In this document: in pieces, positions 25,886-34,804 of the stretch
How positions within the stretch are numbered: the first letter of the stretch is position 1
Layout of the letters: every line of letters starts with the position of its first letter
Source: Flavisolibacter longurius
Lineage (GTDB): Bacteria; Bacteroidota; Bacteroidia; Chitinophagales; Chitinophagaceae
Assembly: GCA_013327885.1 (NCBI GenBank)
Contig: JABUMY010000004.1
Location: 62,001 to 126,000, forward strand
Length of the DNA: 64,000 bases
Direction of reading: 5' to 3'
Made by a program: the position numbers and the translations under genes
The notes under the pieces: model-generated
Told to the model about the DNA's origin: nothing
Databases searched by the model: none
What the model saw: only the letters and a program-made list of their open reading frames with translations

Positions 25886-26587
25886 TTACTGGAGTTGCAA
25901 TCGCTTTACCAATTCTTCTTTGTACGTGGTGCCGATAGGAATTTCCTGTTTGCCGATCTCCACCACATTTCCCTGTACCGCATCGATCTTTTGCAGCGAA
26001 ACTATATACGAGCGGTGTATACGCAAGAACCTGTCGTGGGGCAACAGTTCTTCCATCAATTTTAAATGCGCACTGATCAGCATGGAGCGATCTTTCAACA
26101 CCAGTTTCGAAAAATCCTTTAGCGCTTCTGCGTACAAAATATCGTTGAACAGCACTTTCACCAGCTTGCTGTCTTGCTTTAAAAACACATGATCGGTTGG
26201 CTGTTTGTCAGCAGGTATAACTGTGGCTTGCAGCGATCGCTCTACTTTCGCTACTGCTTCGCGAAAGCGGCTTTCCGTGATGGGTTTTACCAGGTAGTCG
26301 GTTGCCTGCAGGTCAAAAGCTTTGGCGGCATATTCGGCGTAGGCAGTTGTAAAAACAACAAGCGGCGGATCTTTTAGCGTAGAGAGAAAATCGATGCCTG
26401 TTTTATCGGGCATGTTGATGTCGAGAAAGATCACATCCACATTGTTTTGGTAAAGTGCTTCATAGGCTTCGGCCACAGAGCGGCATTCGGCCACCACCTG
26501 CCAGTTGGGAAGCCTTGCTACATACATGAGGATAAGGCTCCTGGCAAGCGGCTCATCGTCCACAACAATGCATTGTATCTTTTTCAT
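25886..26587 (-). CDS. LytTR-type response regulator
   Basis: 233 residues. The receiver domain has acidic pocket D10-D11, phospho-acceptor Asp56 (FLDINMP), Thr80 and Lys101 (LVKPI). A LytTR DNA-binding domain follows (about 135-233), with DRFLRIHRSYIVSLQKI as its typical core. It is the partner of the sensor kinase just upstream: the start overlaps the kinase stop in ATGA (four bases), so they are translationally coupled. Targets are not known. LytTR sites are pairs of 9-base repeats; none was looked for reliably by eye. Confidence 0.93.
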   Translation of the reverse strand: MKKIQCIVVDDEPLARSLILMYVARLPNWQVVAECRSVAEAYEALYQNNVDVIFLDINMPDKTGIDFLSTLKDPPLVVFTTAYAEYAAKAFDLQATDYLVKPITESRFREAVAKVERSLQATVIPADKQPTDHVFLKQDSKLVKVLFNDILYAEALKDFSKLVLKDRSMLISAHLKLMEELLPHDRFLRIHRSYIVSLQKIDAVQGNVVEIGKQEIPIGTTYKEELVKRLQLQ

Positions 26588-27690
26588 GACAGCGGGCAGC
26601 TTAATTGAAACAAATAAACGCCATTTGTTGCGCTTGCCGAAACACTTGCCTTGTTGCCAAACGAATGCTGTAACCGCCGCGCCATGTTTTGCAGGCCAAT
26701 GCCACCGGGCTTTCTATCAGCCACTTCTTTGTGGGCATTTGCAATGGAAACATGCAGGTGACCTTTTACCGCCTTGATGGCAATGGTGATGGTGCTTTCT
26801 TTTTCATCCGGCGTGTATTTAAATGCATTTTCAATGGCGGGCAAAAAAAGCAGTGGTGGAATGGTGTAATGTGAGGAGTCTGTATCAAAATTTAACTGTA
26901 CAACGGTTTCATTCAGTCGCAGCTTTTCCAGTTCCACATAGTCTTTCAGCAATTGCACTTCTTTTTCCAGCAGGATCTTTTCATCGCCGGTTTCGTAAAG
27001 CGTATAGCGCAGGATGCCTGATAGCTGTGCGATGGTGGCGGTGGCCTGCTCGTTGCGCTGCGATGCTACCAGTGCGTAAATATTATTAAGCGTATTAAAA
27101 AGAAAATGCGGGTTGACCTGTGACTTTAAAAAATTAAACTCCAGTTGCAGGTTGTCTTTTGCCAGTTCCAATTGCTGCACTGCCTGCCGGAAATAGCTGC
27201 GGCCGATCTTGATGGCCACCGGAAAGCCAAGCTGTATCACCAACTGGTAAAGAAGGCCACCTGTCAGTACCCGTACAAATACAATGTTGGGCAGGCCGCG
27301 TTGCAGGAACTGGTAATAGTCCGGGTTGTAGATGGCAAGGCGTTCACCACAACTGGCACAACGGTTAAAAATGAGCCAGTCGCCCCAGGACACAAGCGTG
27401 GCAATGGCAATCACCCAACCAACAAAAACAAGTATACCTGTACCCCATCGTTTACGGGCAAAGAACCGGGGCCAGATAAAATACATGAGTGAATAATATG
27501 CCGCGGCAATGGTAACAGCATTGTGCACGGCAAGCAGGTAAGTGGCAGGCGTACCCTTTGCCGGGTTAAAGGAGATGGTATTGAAATAATAATAACTGGC
27601 AAGCAGCAGTACCCAGAACAGGAGATGCAGCGCTATGCGAAAACGTATATCCGTGTATGTTTTTTCAACAATATCTTTTCTGCGTATCAT
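26584..27690 (-). CDS. LytS-like sensor histidine kinase
   Basis: 368 residues from ATG 27690. A longer ORF exists but its N-terminal 100 residues lack any transmembrane or kinase character and cross the next gene's promoter. Four to five hydrophobic segments fill residues 15-170. The His_kinase domain (PF06580) has the phospho-His in NPHFLFNTLNNIYAL. A HATPase_c domain follows with the N-box FLPAIENAFKY and GGIGLQNM. It is an inner-membrane sensor without a large periplasmic domain, paired with the LytTR regulator. Confidence 0.92.
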   Translation of the reverse strand: MIRRKDIVEKTYTDIRFRIALHLLFWVLLLASYYYFNTISFNPAKGTPATYLLAVHNAVTIAAAYYSLMYFIWPRFFARKRWGTGILVFVGWVIAIATLVSWGDWLIFNRCASCGERLAIYNPDYYQFLQRGLPNIVFVRVLTGGLLYQLVIQLGFPVAIKIGRSYFRQAVQQLELAKDNLQLEFNFLKSQVNPHFLFNTLNNIYALVASQRNEQATATIAQLSGILRYTLYETGDEKILLEKEVQLLKDYVELEKLRLNETVVQLNFDTDSSHYTIPPLLFLPAIENAFKYTPDEKESTITIAIKAVKGHLHVSIANAHKEVADRKPGGIGLQNMARRLQHSFGNKASVSASATNGVYLFQLSCPLS

Positions 27691-27901
27691 GAACGAAAGC
27701 TGCAACTTTTTTGCAAGAAGATGACAAAGAACCGACGAAGCCCGGTGGTTTTCCAACAAAGACCTATTTGGGACCAACCAAAGAAGCCTGCTGCTCTTTG
27801 TTGTTCTTGTTGCCGCTTGTGTTGTTGTTTGCGGCAACTCCGTCGATCTTATTTCTGCTGTTGCGTAGGATGCTTTCAGTTTGTGTGCAAAACAACGCAA
27901 C

Positions 27902-28738
27902 ATGAAACGTTTGTTCCTGCAGTTTCCTTTCCTGTCCCGCATGGCGCTGGCCCTTGCTTTGGGTTTTGCGGCTATAGTGGCAAGCGGTATCATTTACAAG
28001 GGTATCCCGTTGAAGCCCTACTTTCCGTTTGTGGGTGAAGTGCTGTTGATTGCGGTTACCGTGTGGCTTTCCTGTACCGACAAGCAAGCCTTGTTTCCCC
28101 ATGGTCTTTCACTTACCGCAAAGACAATTGCCTGCTTGTTTGGCGGCCTGTTACTCGCTGTGCTTGCCTTGCTTGCCATCAGTTTTTTGCGTACGCTTTA
28201 CACCGGTGAGCACTGGCATTTTGCAACTGCCGTAGATGGCGCCGCACTGGCGAAAAGCCTTTATTTTATTCTGCCTACCGTTATGGTGCAAGAGTTGATG
28301 TTCCGGGGGTATTTGTTCACCAAAACCATTGCCAAATGGGGTGTAGCCCGGGCCAATACTATTTTCGCCATTGCTTTTACGCTGGTGCATGTGGTGGACA
28401 GGGACGTGTTGCAAAACCCGGCGCAGTTCGTGTCCTTGCTTCTTGTTATACCTGTTGGCCATCTTTGGTTTGCCACTGCTTTGCTGCGTTCAAAAACCCT
28501 TCTTTTTCCCATTGGCCTGCACTGGGGCAACAACTGGGCGGTTCAACACCTTGTCGGCGCTGTTGATGGAAAGGATACGATCTTTTACCTATCGGGTGGA
28601 CAAGCGTTTACAAGCTGGCTTCCGTTTGTACTCATGCTCCTTCTTTTCAATGTCTTTTTTCTACTGGTAACACTGGCCATCTGGAAGTGGCGGTGGCCTT
28701 TTGCTAACAAGGGAAGAACTGCAACAAAAACTGTTTAA
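27902..28738 (+). CDS. CPBP-family intramembrane protease/abortive-infection-like protein
   Basis: 278 residues from ATG 27902 with about seven membrane segments. The CPBP (Abi/CAAX) motif region reads QELMFRGYLF; the first Glu of the usual EExxxR is Gln, while the second Glu and the Arg are kept. The downstream histidine motifs are TLVHVV and LHWGNNW. Family members include prenyl-protein proteases and bacteriocin-immunity proteins, and the substrate is unknown. The Gln substitution may weaken activity. It is divergent from the kinase gene and ends before a bidirectional terminator. Confidence 0.82.
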   Translation: MKRLFLQFPFLSRMALALALGFAAIVASGIIYKGIPLKPYFPFVGEVLLIAVTVWLSCTDKQALFPHGLSLTAKTIACLFGGLLLAVLALLAISFLRTLYTGEHWHFATAVDGAALAKSLYFILPTVMVQELMFRGYLFTKTIAKWGVARANTIFAIAFTLVHVVDRDVLQNPAQFVSLLLVIPVGHLWFATALLRSKTLLFPIGLHWGNNWAVQHLVGAVDGKDTIFYLSGGQAFTSWLPFVLMLLLFNVFFLLVTLAIWKWRWPFANKGRTATKTV

Positions 28739-28867
28739 AGTGTATGCAAGTAGGGGAGAGAAGATTGTAATGGAATGCATTTTTCCATTCCTCATTGCTG
28801 CTGGTTTCGCAGTTTCGTAACGATCGTTTTTAAAAGTGAAGACAATCACTTCTTCACTAAAAATGAA

Positions 28868-28902
28868 AAAACAGGATCTGCAGCTTTTGCAGATCCTGTT
28901 TT
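28868..28902. terminator. Bidirectional terminator
   Basis: 15-base perfect stem (AAAACAGGATCTGCA with its complement) and a five-base loop, with A tract on one side and T tract on the other, between the convergent CPBP gene and the small protein gene. Confidence 0.85.
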
Positions 28903-28907
28903 ACTTT

Positions 28908-29117
28908 TTAATCCTCGGCACTGCCACCCGACGCTTCCTTCCGGCCCTGGTTAGAAGTGCGGTCCGGATCGCCTTTTCTGCCGCTGTTACCCTTGCTGTT
29001 TTTCAGGTCCGAACGTTCGGGGTTGGGCTTGTCAGAAGAAGACCGCGACACATCATGTTTGGGTTGGCCTTTATTTGCATTACCGCCGCTGTTGTTTCTG
29101 TTGGCACTGTTGGGCAT
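28908..29117 (-). CDS. Small hydrophilic disordered protein
   Basis: 69 residues from ATG 29117. Entirely polar: Asn, Ser, Lys, Gly, Asp and Arg dominate, with no hydrophobic core, no signal peptide and no Cys. It resembles small stress-related disordered proteins that often sit beside PRC-barrel genes; it also resembles the repaired reading of the frameshifted gene at 25586-25800. The gene ends five bases before a strong terminator, which supports it being real. Function unknown. Confidence 0.65.
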   Translation of the reverse strand: MPNSANRNNSGGNANKGQPKHDVSRSSSDKPNPERSDLKNSKGNSGRKGDPDRTSNQGRKEASGGSAED

Positions 29118-29189
29118 AGTATACATTTTTAGAAAAGAACAGCTGAAAAAAAGGTGCCAATTGCTGCGAGGCTTTGTAAGCGCATCGGC

Positions 29190-29459
29190 TCAGGTGTGGC
29201 TGTCTTCAGCGTTTTCTGCATCGTTGCTGCGGTGCCTTGGTCTTGGATAATTTTGCTTGATGTCTTCCTCAACCTCTTTTTTGTCTTTCCTGTTTTTGAG
29301 AATAACAAAAAGCAGCAGCGCAATCAGCAAAAGCGCAACAATCGCAGAAGCAAAAAGATTGTCCATAAGCCAGGTTTGGATAGTGAGGAAATGCGTTCTG
29401 TTTGCTTCTTTAAAGATAAGCCAATCGGTTGGCAGCCCTGCATCGCCCTGCTTAATCAT
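29190..29459 (-). CDS. Small single-pass membrane protein
   Basis: 89 residues: a short polar N-terminus, one strong hydrophobic helix (about 31-53, LFASAIVALLLIALLLFVIL), then a basic/acidic cytoplasmic tail (KNRKDKKEVEEDIK). No family recognised. It lies between two hydrophilic-protein genes on the same strand, possibly co-regulated with them. Confidence 0.65.
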   Translation of the reverse strand: MIKQGDAGLPTDWLIFKEANRTHFLTIQTWLMDNLFASAIVALLLIALLLFVILKNRKDKKEVEEDIKQNYPRPRHRSNDAENAEDSHT

Positions 29460-29514
29460 AACGATAAGGTAACAGGATTGTATTTGAATTTCTATTCTAA
29501 TTCATAGCAAAAAG

Positions 29515-29538
29515 CAAAGCAGCCCGAAGGCTGCTTTG
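29515..29538 (-). terminator. Terminator of the PRC-barrel gene
   Basis: CAAAGCAGCC-CGAA-GGCTGCTTTG, perfect 10-base stem, with a T run following on the minus strand. Confidence 0.8.
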
Positions 29539-29579
29539 TCAATAGAATATGAGAACTTGCTCGTTCTTTTTCGCATTGT

Positions 29580-30449
29580 TTAGGCATCCTGCAATCCTTC
29601 GCGGTCGATGCGGGCAGAGATGCTGTTGTCTTCCCGGCGGGTGTTGTCGCTGCTGCTGTCACGGTAGCGATCACGGCTCGGATTGATCCGGTGGCTGCCC
29701 CTGCGGTCTTCGTATTGTTTGCGACGGTTGCGGACGATCTCCATCCGGCGTTCGTCATTCATGTCACGAACACGTTCGCTGCTGTTATAGCCCGTATTGT
29801 CATGGGTGTTGCTGCTGTTGCTGTTGGCAATAATGCCGCCTTCGCTCCGCACTTCCCACAACCGCAGGCCACGTTCGTACTCTTCTTTTTGTTGGTGGTG
29901 TACATCACTTTGACCATCGCGGGTATGCTGCGCCGGTTGGGCTTCGTGTAAGCGGTTCCGGTACAGGTTATCGTCGTTGAAATGTTCATGCCGGTAAAAA
30001 TCATGTGTTTCTTCCGGCTTGTTCATGCCTTTCGGTTCATTACTGTTTTGCGGGTAAAAGCGCATCGTATCCTGCTTACGGCCAAAGGTGCTGCAGATCC
30101 GTGTTTCCATTTCTTCATCCAGCTTGTCTTCGTCGTACTTGGGCAGGGCCCGCAAATGCTCCACGGTTACCGTAGGCAGCAATACGTCATCTTCGTCCTT
30201 GTCCAGTTCGGCAAGGCCAATGGGTATCAGCACCCGCCTGTCGTCCAGGTCCAGTTCATTGTCGTCAAGATCCACAACCATGTAGCGCACTTTTTTGTTT
30301 TGCGCATCCAGGATCAGCTCTTCCACCTCGCCAATCTTTTGTCCGGAACTGTTGCGCACATCCCATCCGCGGATATCGGGTTCACCTTCTACAATTTCAA
30401 AATCAGAGCGGTCTAGTTCCTGCAACCGCCTGTGTTTCATATTTTCCAT
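29580..30449 (-). CDS. PRC-barrel domain protein with long disordered tail
   Basis: 289 residues. Residues about 15-105 form a PRC-barrel (GWDVRNSSGQKIGEVEELILD, then VRYMVVDLDD and RRVLIPIG). The second half is disordered and rich in Arg, Asp, Asn and His, with repeated RDRYRDSSSDN-like text. PRC-barrel proteins of this kind are small ligand- or RNA-contacting modules often induced by stress; no reaction is known. It is cytoplasmic by lack of signal. It fits with the small polar proteins on either side as a possible stress cluster (inference). Confidence 0.85.
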   Translation of the reverse strand: MENMKHRRLQELDRSDFEIVEGEPDIRGWDVRNSSGQKIGEVEELILDAQNKKVRYMVVDLDDNELDLDDRRVLIPIGLAELDKDEDDVLLPTVTVEHLRALPKYDEDKLDEEMETRICSTFGRKQDTMRFYPQNSNEPKGMNKPEETHDFYRHEHFNDDNLYRNRLHEAQPAQHTRDGQSDVHHQQKEEYERGLRLWEVRSEGGIIANSNSSNTHDNTGYNSSERVRDMNDERRMEIVRNRRKQYEDRRGSHRINPSRDRYRDSSSDNTRREDNSISARIDREGLQDA

Positions 30450-30503
30450 ACGTTACGTTTTTTAGTGAAAGCAATGCTTTCGGTTTACAATCAGTAGGGT
30501 TTA

Positions 30504-30710
30504 TCAGCACCAGTAAGCGGTGTTGGGCGTCGGCAACGGCGCCAGGCTCACGGCACCGGTTGTGTTGGCCGGAACAGCGTTGTCATTGGTCTCGTTGTTT
30601 CGTGTTACCAGGTAGTACACCACGGCCGCAGCAACCAGAAGGGCCAGCACGATCCAGATCCAGGAAGAGCCGGAGCTTTGTTTTTTAGGTTCAACATGAA
30701 TTTCTGCCAT
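30504..30710 (-). CDS. Small membrane protein with short C-terminal Pro/Thr tail
   Basis: 68 residues from ATG 30710 (a longer frame starts 51 bases upstream without support). A polar N-terminus (MAEIHVEPKKQSSGSS) is followed by one hydrophobic helix (WIWIVLALLVAAAVVYYLV, about 17-36) and an Asn/Thr/Pro-rich tail ending in Cys. No family is recognised. Same strand as the PRC-barrel gene, 54 bases upstream of it, so possibly one transcript. Confidence 0.6.
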   Translation of the reverse strand: MAEIHVEPKKQSSGSSWIWIVLALLVAAAVVYYLVTRNNETNDNAVPANTTGAVSLAPLPTPNTAYWC

Positions 30711-30867
30711 AAAATGATTTTTAGGTTTTCTATAATTTGTCTGTCCCAGATTACGTATCACAAACTATGCCTGTGCAAAGTGTAGCGGCAGGCACAGCAG
30801 TCAGTTTATCGGTTGGCACAACCAGAAAATAATTTGCTGGCAGGTCTGTTTTTTGTTACAATGCGGT

Positions 30868-32718
30868 ATGCAAATTTTGTGGCGATACCTTCAACCGCAA
30901 CGCACCCTTATTTTCTTTTCGCTGCTGTTGGCCGGCGCAGCGCAGTTACTAAGCCTTGTTGATCCGCTCATTTTCGGGAAGATCATTGACGATTACGCTT
31001 CGGCACCGGGCAACCGTTCGCAGGACGAACTGGTGCGGGGTGTGCTTTACTGGCTGGGCATTGCCCTGGCCGTGGCGCTGCTGGCCCGCATTGCCAAAGC
31101 CTTCCAGGAATACACCACGCGGCTGGCCGTCGCCCGTTTTGGCATGCAGATCTTTAACGACGGCCTGCGGCAAACCCTCCGGCTGTCCTTCCAGGAATAC
31201 GAAGAAAGCCGCAGCGGCGAAACGCTGTCGGTACTGCAAAAAGTAAAGACCGACACCGAACGGTTTGTTACGTCGTTTATCAACATTTTGTTTTCGTCCA
31301 TTGTGGGCATTGGCTTTCTTATCTGGTACAGCATCACCAAAAACTGGATGCTCATCCCGGTATTTGTCATCGGTATCCTTGTCCTGGGTTCGCTGACAGG
31401 GCTTCTTTCCAAACGCATCAAAACGGTGCAGCGCAGCATCAACCGCGAAACCAATAAAATGAGCGGTGTGATCACCGAAAGCCTGCGCAACATCGAGCTG
31501 GTAAAAAGCCTTGGCCTGACCTTTCCCGAGATCCGCCGGCTGCGGGAGCAAACCAAAAAGATCTTTGACCTGGAGATGGTAAAAGTGCGCAAGGTGCGAA
31601 CGCTTTCCTTTCTGCAGGGCACCACGCTCAACCTCCTGCGGCAGTCCATTCTTTTTATCCTGCTGTGGCTCATCTTTCGCAATGTGCTCACCACGGGTGA
31701 ACTCATTACCATGCAGTTTATTTCCACCTCTATTTTTGGTCCCTTGCAGGACCTGGGCAACATTATTTTGCAGTACCGGGAGGTAGATGCTTCCATCAAC
31801 AATTTTGATACGCTGATGCACAAGCCGGTGGAAGAGCGTCCCGAGAACCCGGTAGAGATCGGCGACTTGCGGGAGTTGCGGTTCGAGAACGTAGTCTTTC
31901 ACCACAAAACCGCCAATTACAATGCCATCGACGGCATTTCATTCTCGGTAAAAACCGGCGACACCATTGCTTTTGTAGGGCCATCCGGCTCGGGTAAGTC
32001 GACCCTGGTAAAGCTGTTGGTAGGTTTGTACCAGCCGGTGAGCGGGGCTATTTATTTCAACAACGAACCGAGTACGGATATCCGTTATAACCAGTTGCGG
32101 CGGCAGATTGGCTTTGTAACGCAGGACACCCAGCTTTTTGCCGGCACCATCCGCGATAACCTGGCTTTTGTAAAAGCCGATGCCACCGACGAAGAAATCA
32201 GGGAAGCCCTGCACAAGGCATCGGCAACCGGGCTGCTGGCCCGTTCTTCGCACGGCATTGACACGGTGCTGGGCGAAAGCGGCATGAAGCTCTCCGGTGG
32301 CGAAAAGCAACGCATTTCCATTGCCCGTGCACTCCTGCGCAACCCGCGTCTTCTAATTTTTGATGAAGCCACATCGGCACTGGATTCGCTTACTGAAGAA
32401 GAGATCACCAATACCATCCGCGACATCTCGGCCAACCGGGAACAGATCGTGATTTCCATTGCCCACCGGCTCAGTACCATCATGCATGCCGATACCATTT
32501 TTGTGCTGGAAAAAGGCCACATTGCGGAGATGGGAACCCACGACAGCCTGCTGCAGCAAAAAGGGCTTTATTACGCCATGTGGCGGCAACAGGTGGGCGA
32601 ACGGCGGGAACGGCCTGGAGCCGCCAGGCCATCAACAGGCAACAGGATTACGGCGCTTGACGAACCGGTTAGCGAGGCCAGGCTGGGTGGTGTGGAAGAC
32701 CCATCGATGGGCGGTTAA
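30868..32718 (+). CDS. ABC exporter, fused membrane and ATPase domains
   Basis: 616 residues from ATG 30868. Six membrane helices of type I exporter form (about 10-310), then the nucleotide-binding domain: Walker A GPSGSGKST, Q-loop VTQDTQLF, signature LSGGEKQR, Walker B LLIFDEAT and switch His in IAHRLS. It works as a homo- or heterodimer in the inner membrane, exporting lipids, peptides or drugs; the substrate cannot be deduced. A C-terminal tail of about 40 residues, rich in Arg and Pro, extends past the usual end. Single gene with no partner half-transporter nearby. Confidence 0.93.
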   Translation: MQILWRYLQPQRTLIFFSLLLAGAAQLLSLVDPLIFGKIIDDYASAPGNRSQDELVRGVLYWLGIALAVALLARIAKAFQEYTTRLAVARFGMQIFNDGLRQTLRLSFQEYEESRSGETLSVLQKVKTDTERFVTSFINILFSSIVGIGFLIWYSITKNWMLIPVFVIGILVLGSLTGLLSKRIKTVQRSINRETNKMSGVITESLRNIELVKSLGLTFPEIRRLREQTKKIFDLEMVKVRKVRTLSFLQGTTLNLLRQSILFILLWLIFRNVLTTGELITMQFISTSIFGPLQDLGNIILQYREVDASINNFDTLMHKPVEERPENPVEIGDLRELRFENVVFHHKTANYNAIDGISFSVKTGDTIAFVGPSGSGKSTLVKLLVGLYQPVSGAIYFNNEPSTDIRYNQLRRQIGFVTQDTQLFAGTIRDNLAFVKADATDEEIREALHKASATGLLARSSHGIDTVLGESGMKLSGGEKQRISIARALLRNPRLLIFDEATSALDSLTEEEITNTIRDISANREQIVISIAHRLSTIMHADTIFVLEKGHIAEMGTHDSLLQQKGLYYAMWRQQVGERRERPGAARPSTGNRITALDEPVSEARLGGVEDPSMGG

Positions 32719-32791
32719 CCACAGGGGCGAATCTGCAAAAAAAAATTTCATCGGGTTACGGGATAGGGAAAGAAAAGACCGCATCGGGATA

Positions 32792-32827
32792 TTTTGCATT
32801 TCATTCCAACGGAACAAATTAGTTTTG
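32792..32827 (+). promoter_or_regulatory. Promoter candidate, -7 box four bases before ATG
   Basis: TTTTG at 32792-32796 and exact TAGTTTTG at 32820-32827, separated from ATG 32832 by GCGC. Best-formed example in the window of a TAnnTTTG box placed for a leaderless transcript. Confidence 0.5.
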
Positions 32828-32831
32828 GCGC

Positions 32832-33305
32832 ATGAAAAAGCTTCTTCTTACCGCAATGATGGCATTGAGTTTTGGTGTTGTAATGGCCCAGCCGCCTGCC
32901 GGCGATGCCAGGCCCGGCGACTGGTACGGCGCCAAAGTGCAAACCGCCAACGCCATTGACATTGCCGTTATACCGGCACAGTTGGAAAGCAAAGAATCGT
33001 TTAAAACCACGGTAAAGGCCAAAATTTTGGATGTATGCCCGAAAAAGGGCTGCTGGCTGAAACTGGCGGTGAACGACAGCACCACTGCGTTTGTGAAGAT
33101 GAAGGACTATGGCTTTTTCCTGCCTGTTGCCGCCAAAGGAAAAACGGTTGTGCTTGATGGTGAGGTAAGCATGATTACCACGCCGGTGGAAGAACTGCAG
33201 CACTACGCCAAGGATGCAAAAAAAACGCAGGCAGAGATTGCTGCCATTACCCAACCCAAAAAAGAGATCCGGTTTACCGCCAGCGGTATAACTGTTGTTG
33301 AATAA
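32832..33305 (+). CDS. DUF4920 secreted protein
   Basis: 157 residues with signal peptide (MKKLLLTAMMALSFGVVMAQ). The body holds the DUF4920 pattern: an OB-like beta fold with the conserved CPKKGCWLKL (about 67-76), then VKMKDYGFFLP and the GEVSMITTPVEELQHYAKDA stretch. Two close Cys may bind metal or form a disulfide. Periplasmic; no function is established. It starts directly behind a strong -7 box and ends before a terminator, so it is a single-gene unit. Confidence 0.88.
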   Translation: MKKLLLTAMMALSFGVVMAQPPAGDARPGDWYGAKVQTANAIDIAVIPAQLESKESFKTTVKAKILDVCPKKGCWLKLAVNDSTTAFVKMKDYGFFLPVAAKGKTVVLDGEVSMITTPVEELQHYAKDAKKTQAEIAAITQPKKEIRFTASGITVVE

Positions 33306-33360
33306 AGCAGTAACAAAATAGGTAAAAAAATTTTACGGGACTATCTAATTTCCGCAAATA

Positions 33361-33390
33361 AAAAACCGGCTCAAGGGGCCGGTTTTTTAT
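33361..33390 (+). terminator. Rho-independent terminator of the DUF4920 gene
   Basis: AAAAACCGGC-TCAAGGG-GCCGGTTTTT, perfect 10-base stem, followed by TTATTTT. Confidence 0.9.
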
Positions 33391-33538
33391 TTTGTCACGG
33401 TGCCTTTACGGCATCTTGTACGATGGCGTTATGCAAACCGGTTACCTGCATTGACTTGTGCCCGATCACCGATAACTTTGGCCAAACCTGCGGCAGTTTG
33501 CAATAAGGAAACGACTGTTCTGCAGAAAGCCATTGCTT

Positions 33539-34705
33539 ATGATGAGAACCTGGATCGTCGTCACCTTTCTTTGTGCCCTTACGCTTTGCTGTGCATCGCT
33601 TACGCGGCAAAAGCCCTCATTGGTATATCCTTCTTACCTGAAAACGTTTGAGGATACGCTGCGCTATCTCTACTCGCAACCCGTTGACAAATGGCCAAAG
33701 CCACATATCGACAGCGGTGTGGTATGGACGGAGTTAGGACCAATTCCTGCTAGCCCGTTGACGGAAAAGCTGGCAACTTTAAAGGACAAGATCGAACTGG
33801 GAAAAACATTGTTTTTTGACCCGCGGCTGAGCGGCAGCAAGCAGATCTCCTGCGCTACCTGCCATGTGCCGGATCTTTCCTGGGCTGATGGCCGTGAAAA
33901 ATCCTCGGGCCACGACCAGCAACTGAACAAACGCAATTCACCCACCCTGCTAAACGTATGGTTTTACAAAAACCTGTTTTGGGATGGCCGCAGCCACAGC
34001 CTCGAAGACCAGGCCTTTAGCCCCATCAACAGCGAAATAGAAATGCACAGCAGCATGCCCGATGCCTTGCGCACCCTGCGGCGGATAGAAGGCTACCCGG
34101 CACTTTTTCAAAAGGCTTTTGGCTCGCCGGAGATCTCACCCGAAACGCTGACCGAAGCTCTGGCAACCTTTCAGCGTACTTTGGTCAGTGGTGCGGCCGA
34201 TTTTGATGATTTTTTAAAAGGTGATACGGCGGCATTAAGTGAACCGGCGTTACGCGGTTTGCACCTGTTTCGCACAAAGGCCCGCTGTATGAATTGCCAC
34301 AACGGGCCCCTGTTGACCGATAATTCCTTTCACAACATTGGGTTGACAAATTACGGCCGGGAGCACGAAGACCTGGGTCGTTACAATATGACCCACAAGG
34401 AGGAGGATTTGGGCAAGTTCAAAACGCCATCGCTGCGGGATGTGATGCGAACCCGCCCCTGGATGCACAACGGGCTTTTCGATAACATGACGGAGATAAT
34501 TAGTTTGTACAATGCCGGCATGCCCGGGCCAAAACGGGAACCGGGGCAGGAAAACGATCCAATGTTTCCAAAGACAGACAGGTTGATCAAAAGGCTGGGT
34601 CTTACCCGGCAGGAGCGGGCCGATATTGTGGCATTTTTAGAGGCCATTACCGCCCCGCCAACCAAGGTGCCGATGCCGGTGTTGCCGGGAAGGGGTGGTA
34701 GGTAG
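33539..34705 (+). CDS. Di-haem cytochrome c peroxidase family protein
   Basis: 388 residues from ATG 33539 (a second ATG follows directly). Short signal/lipoprotein-like N-terminus (FLCALTLCCAS). Two c-haem sites: CATCH in the N-terminal domain and CMNCH in the C-terminal domain, with the usual WDGR and PSLRDV blocks of the CcpA/MauG superfamily. It is periplasmic, reducing H2O2 with electrons from a small cytochrome, or oxidising a partner as MauG does. A second homologue lies at 53311 and a small c-type cytochrome at 59011. Confidence 0.92.
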   Translation: MMRTWIVVTFLCALTLCCASLTRQKPSLVYPSYLKTFEDTLRYLYSQPVDKWPKPHIDSGVVWTELGPIPASPLTEKLATLKDKIELGKTLFFDPRLSGSKQISCATCHVPDLSWADGREKSSGHDQQLNKRNSPTLLNVWFYKNLFWDGRSHSLEDQAFSPINSEIEMHSSMPDALRTLRRIEGYPALFQKAFGSPEISPETLTEALATFQRTLVSGAADFDDFLKGDTAALSEPALRGLHLFRTKARCMNCHNGPLLTDNSFHNIGLTNYGREHEDLGRYNMTHKEEDLGKFKTPSLRDVMRTRPWMHNGLFDNMTEIISLYNAGMPGPKREPGQENDPMFPKTDRLIKRLGLTRQERADIVAFLEAITAPPTKVPMPVLPGRGGR

Positions 34706-34725
34706 TTGATAGTGGTTGGGTAAAA

Positions 34726-34753
34726 GTAGGCAGTAGGCAGTAAGCAGTAAGCG
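34726..34753. repeat. Heptad array, GTAGGCA/GTAAGCA type
   Basis: Four 7-base units GTAGGCA-GTAGGCA-GTAAGCA-GTAAGCG just after the peroxidase gene. The reverse-complement version occurs at 59927-59954. Confidence 0.85.
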
Positions 34754-34804
34754 GTATTAAGGCAGTCATGGCAATACGGGTAAGCAATCAGTAGATGGAA
34801 ACAG

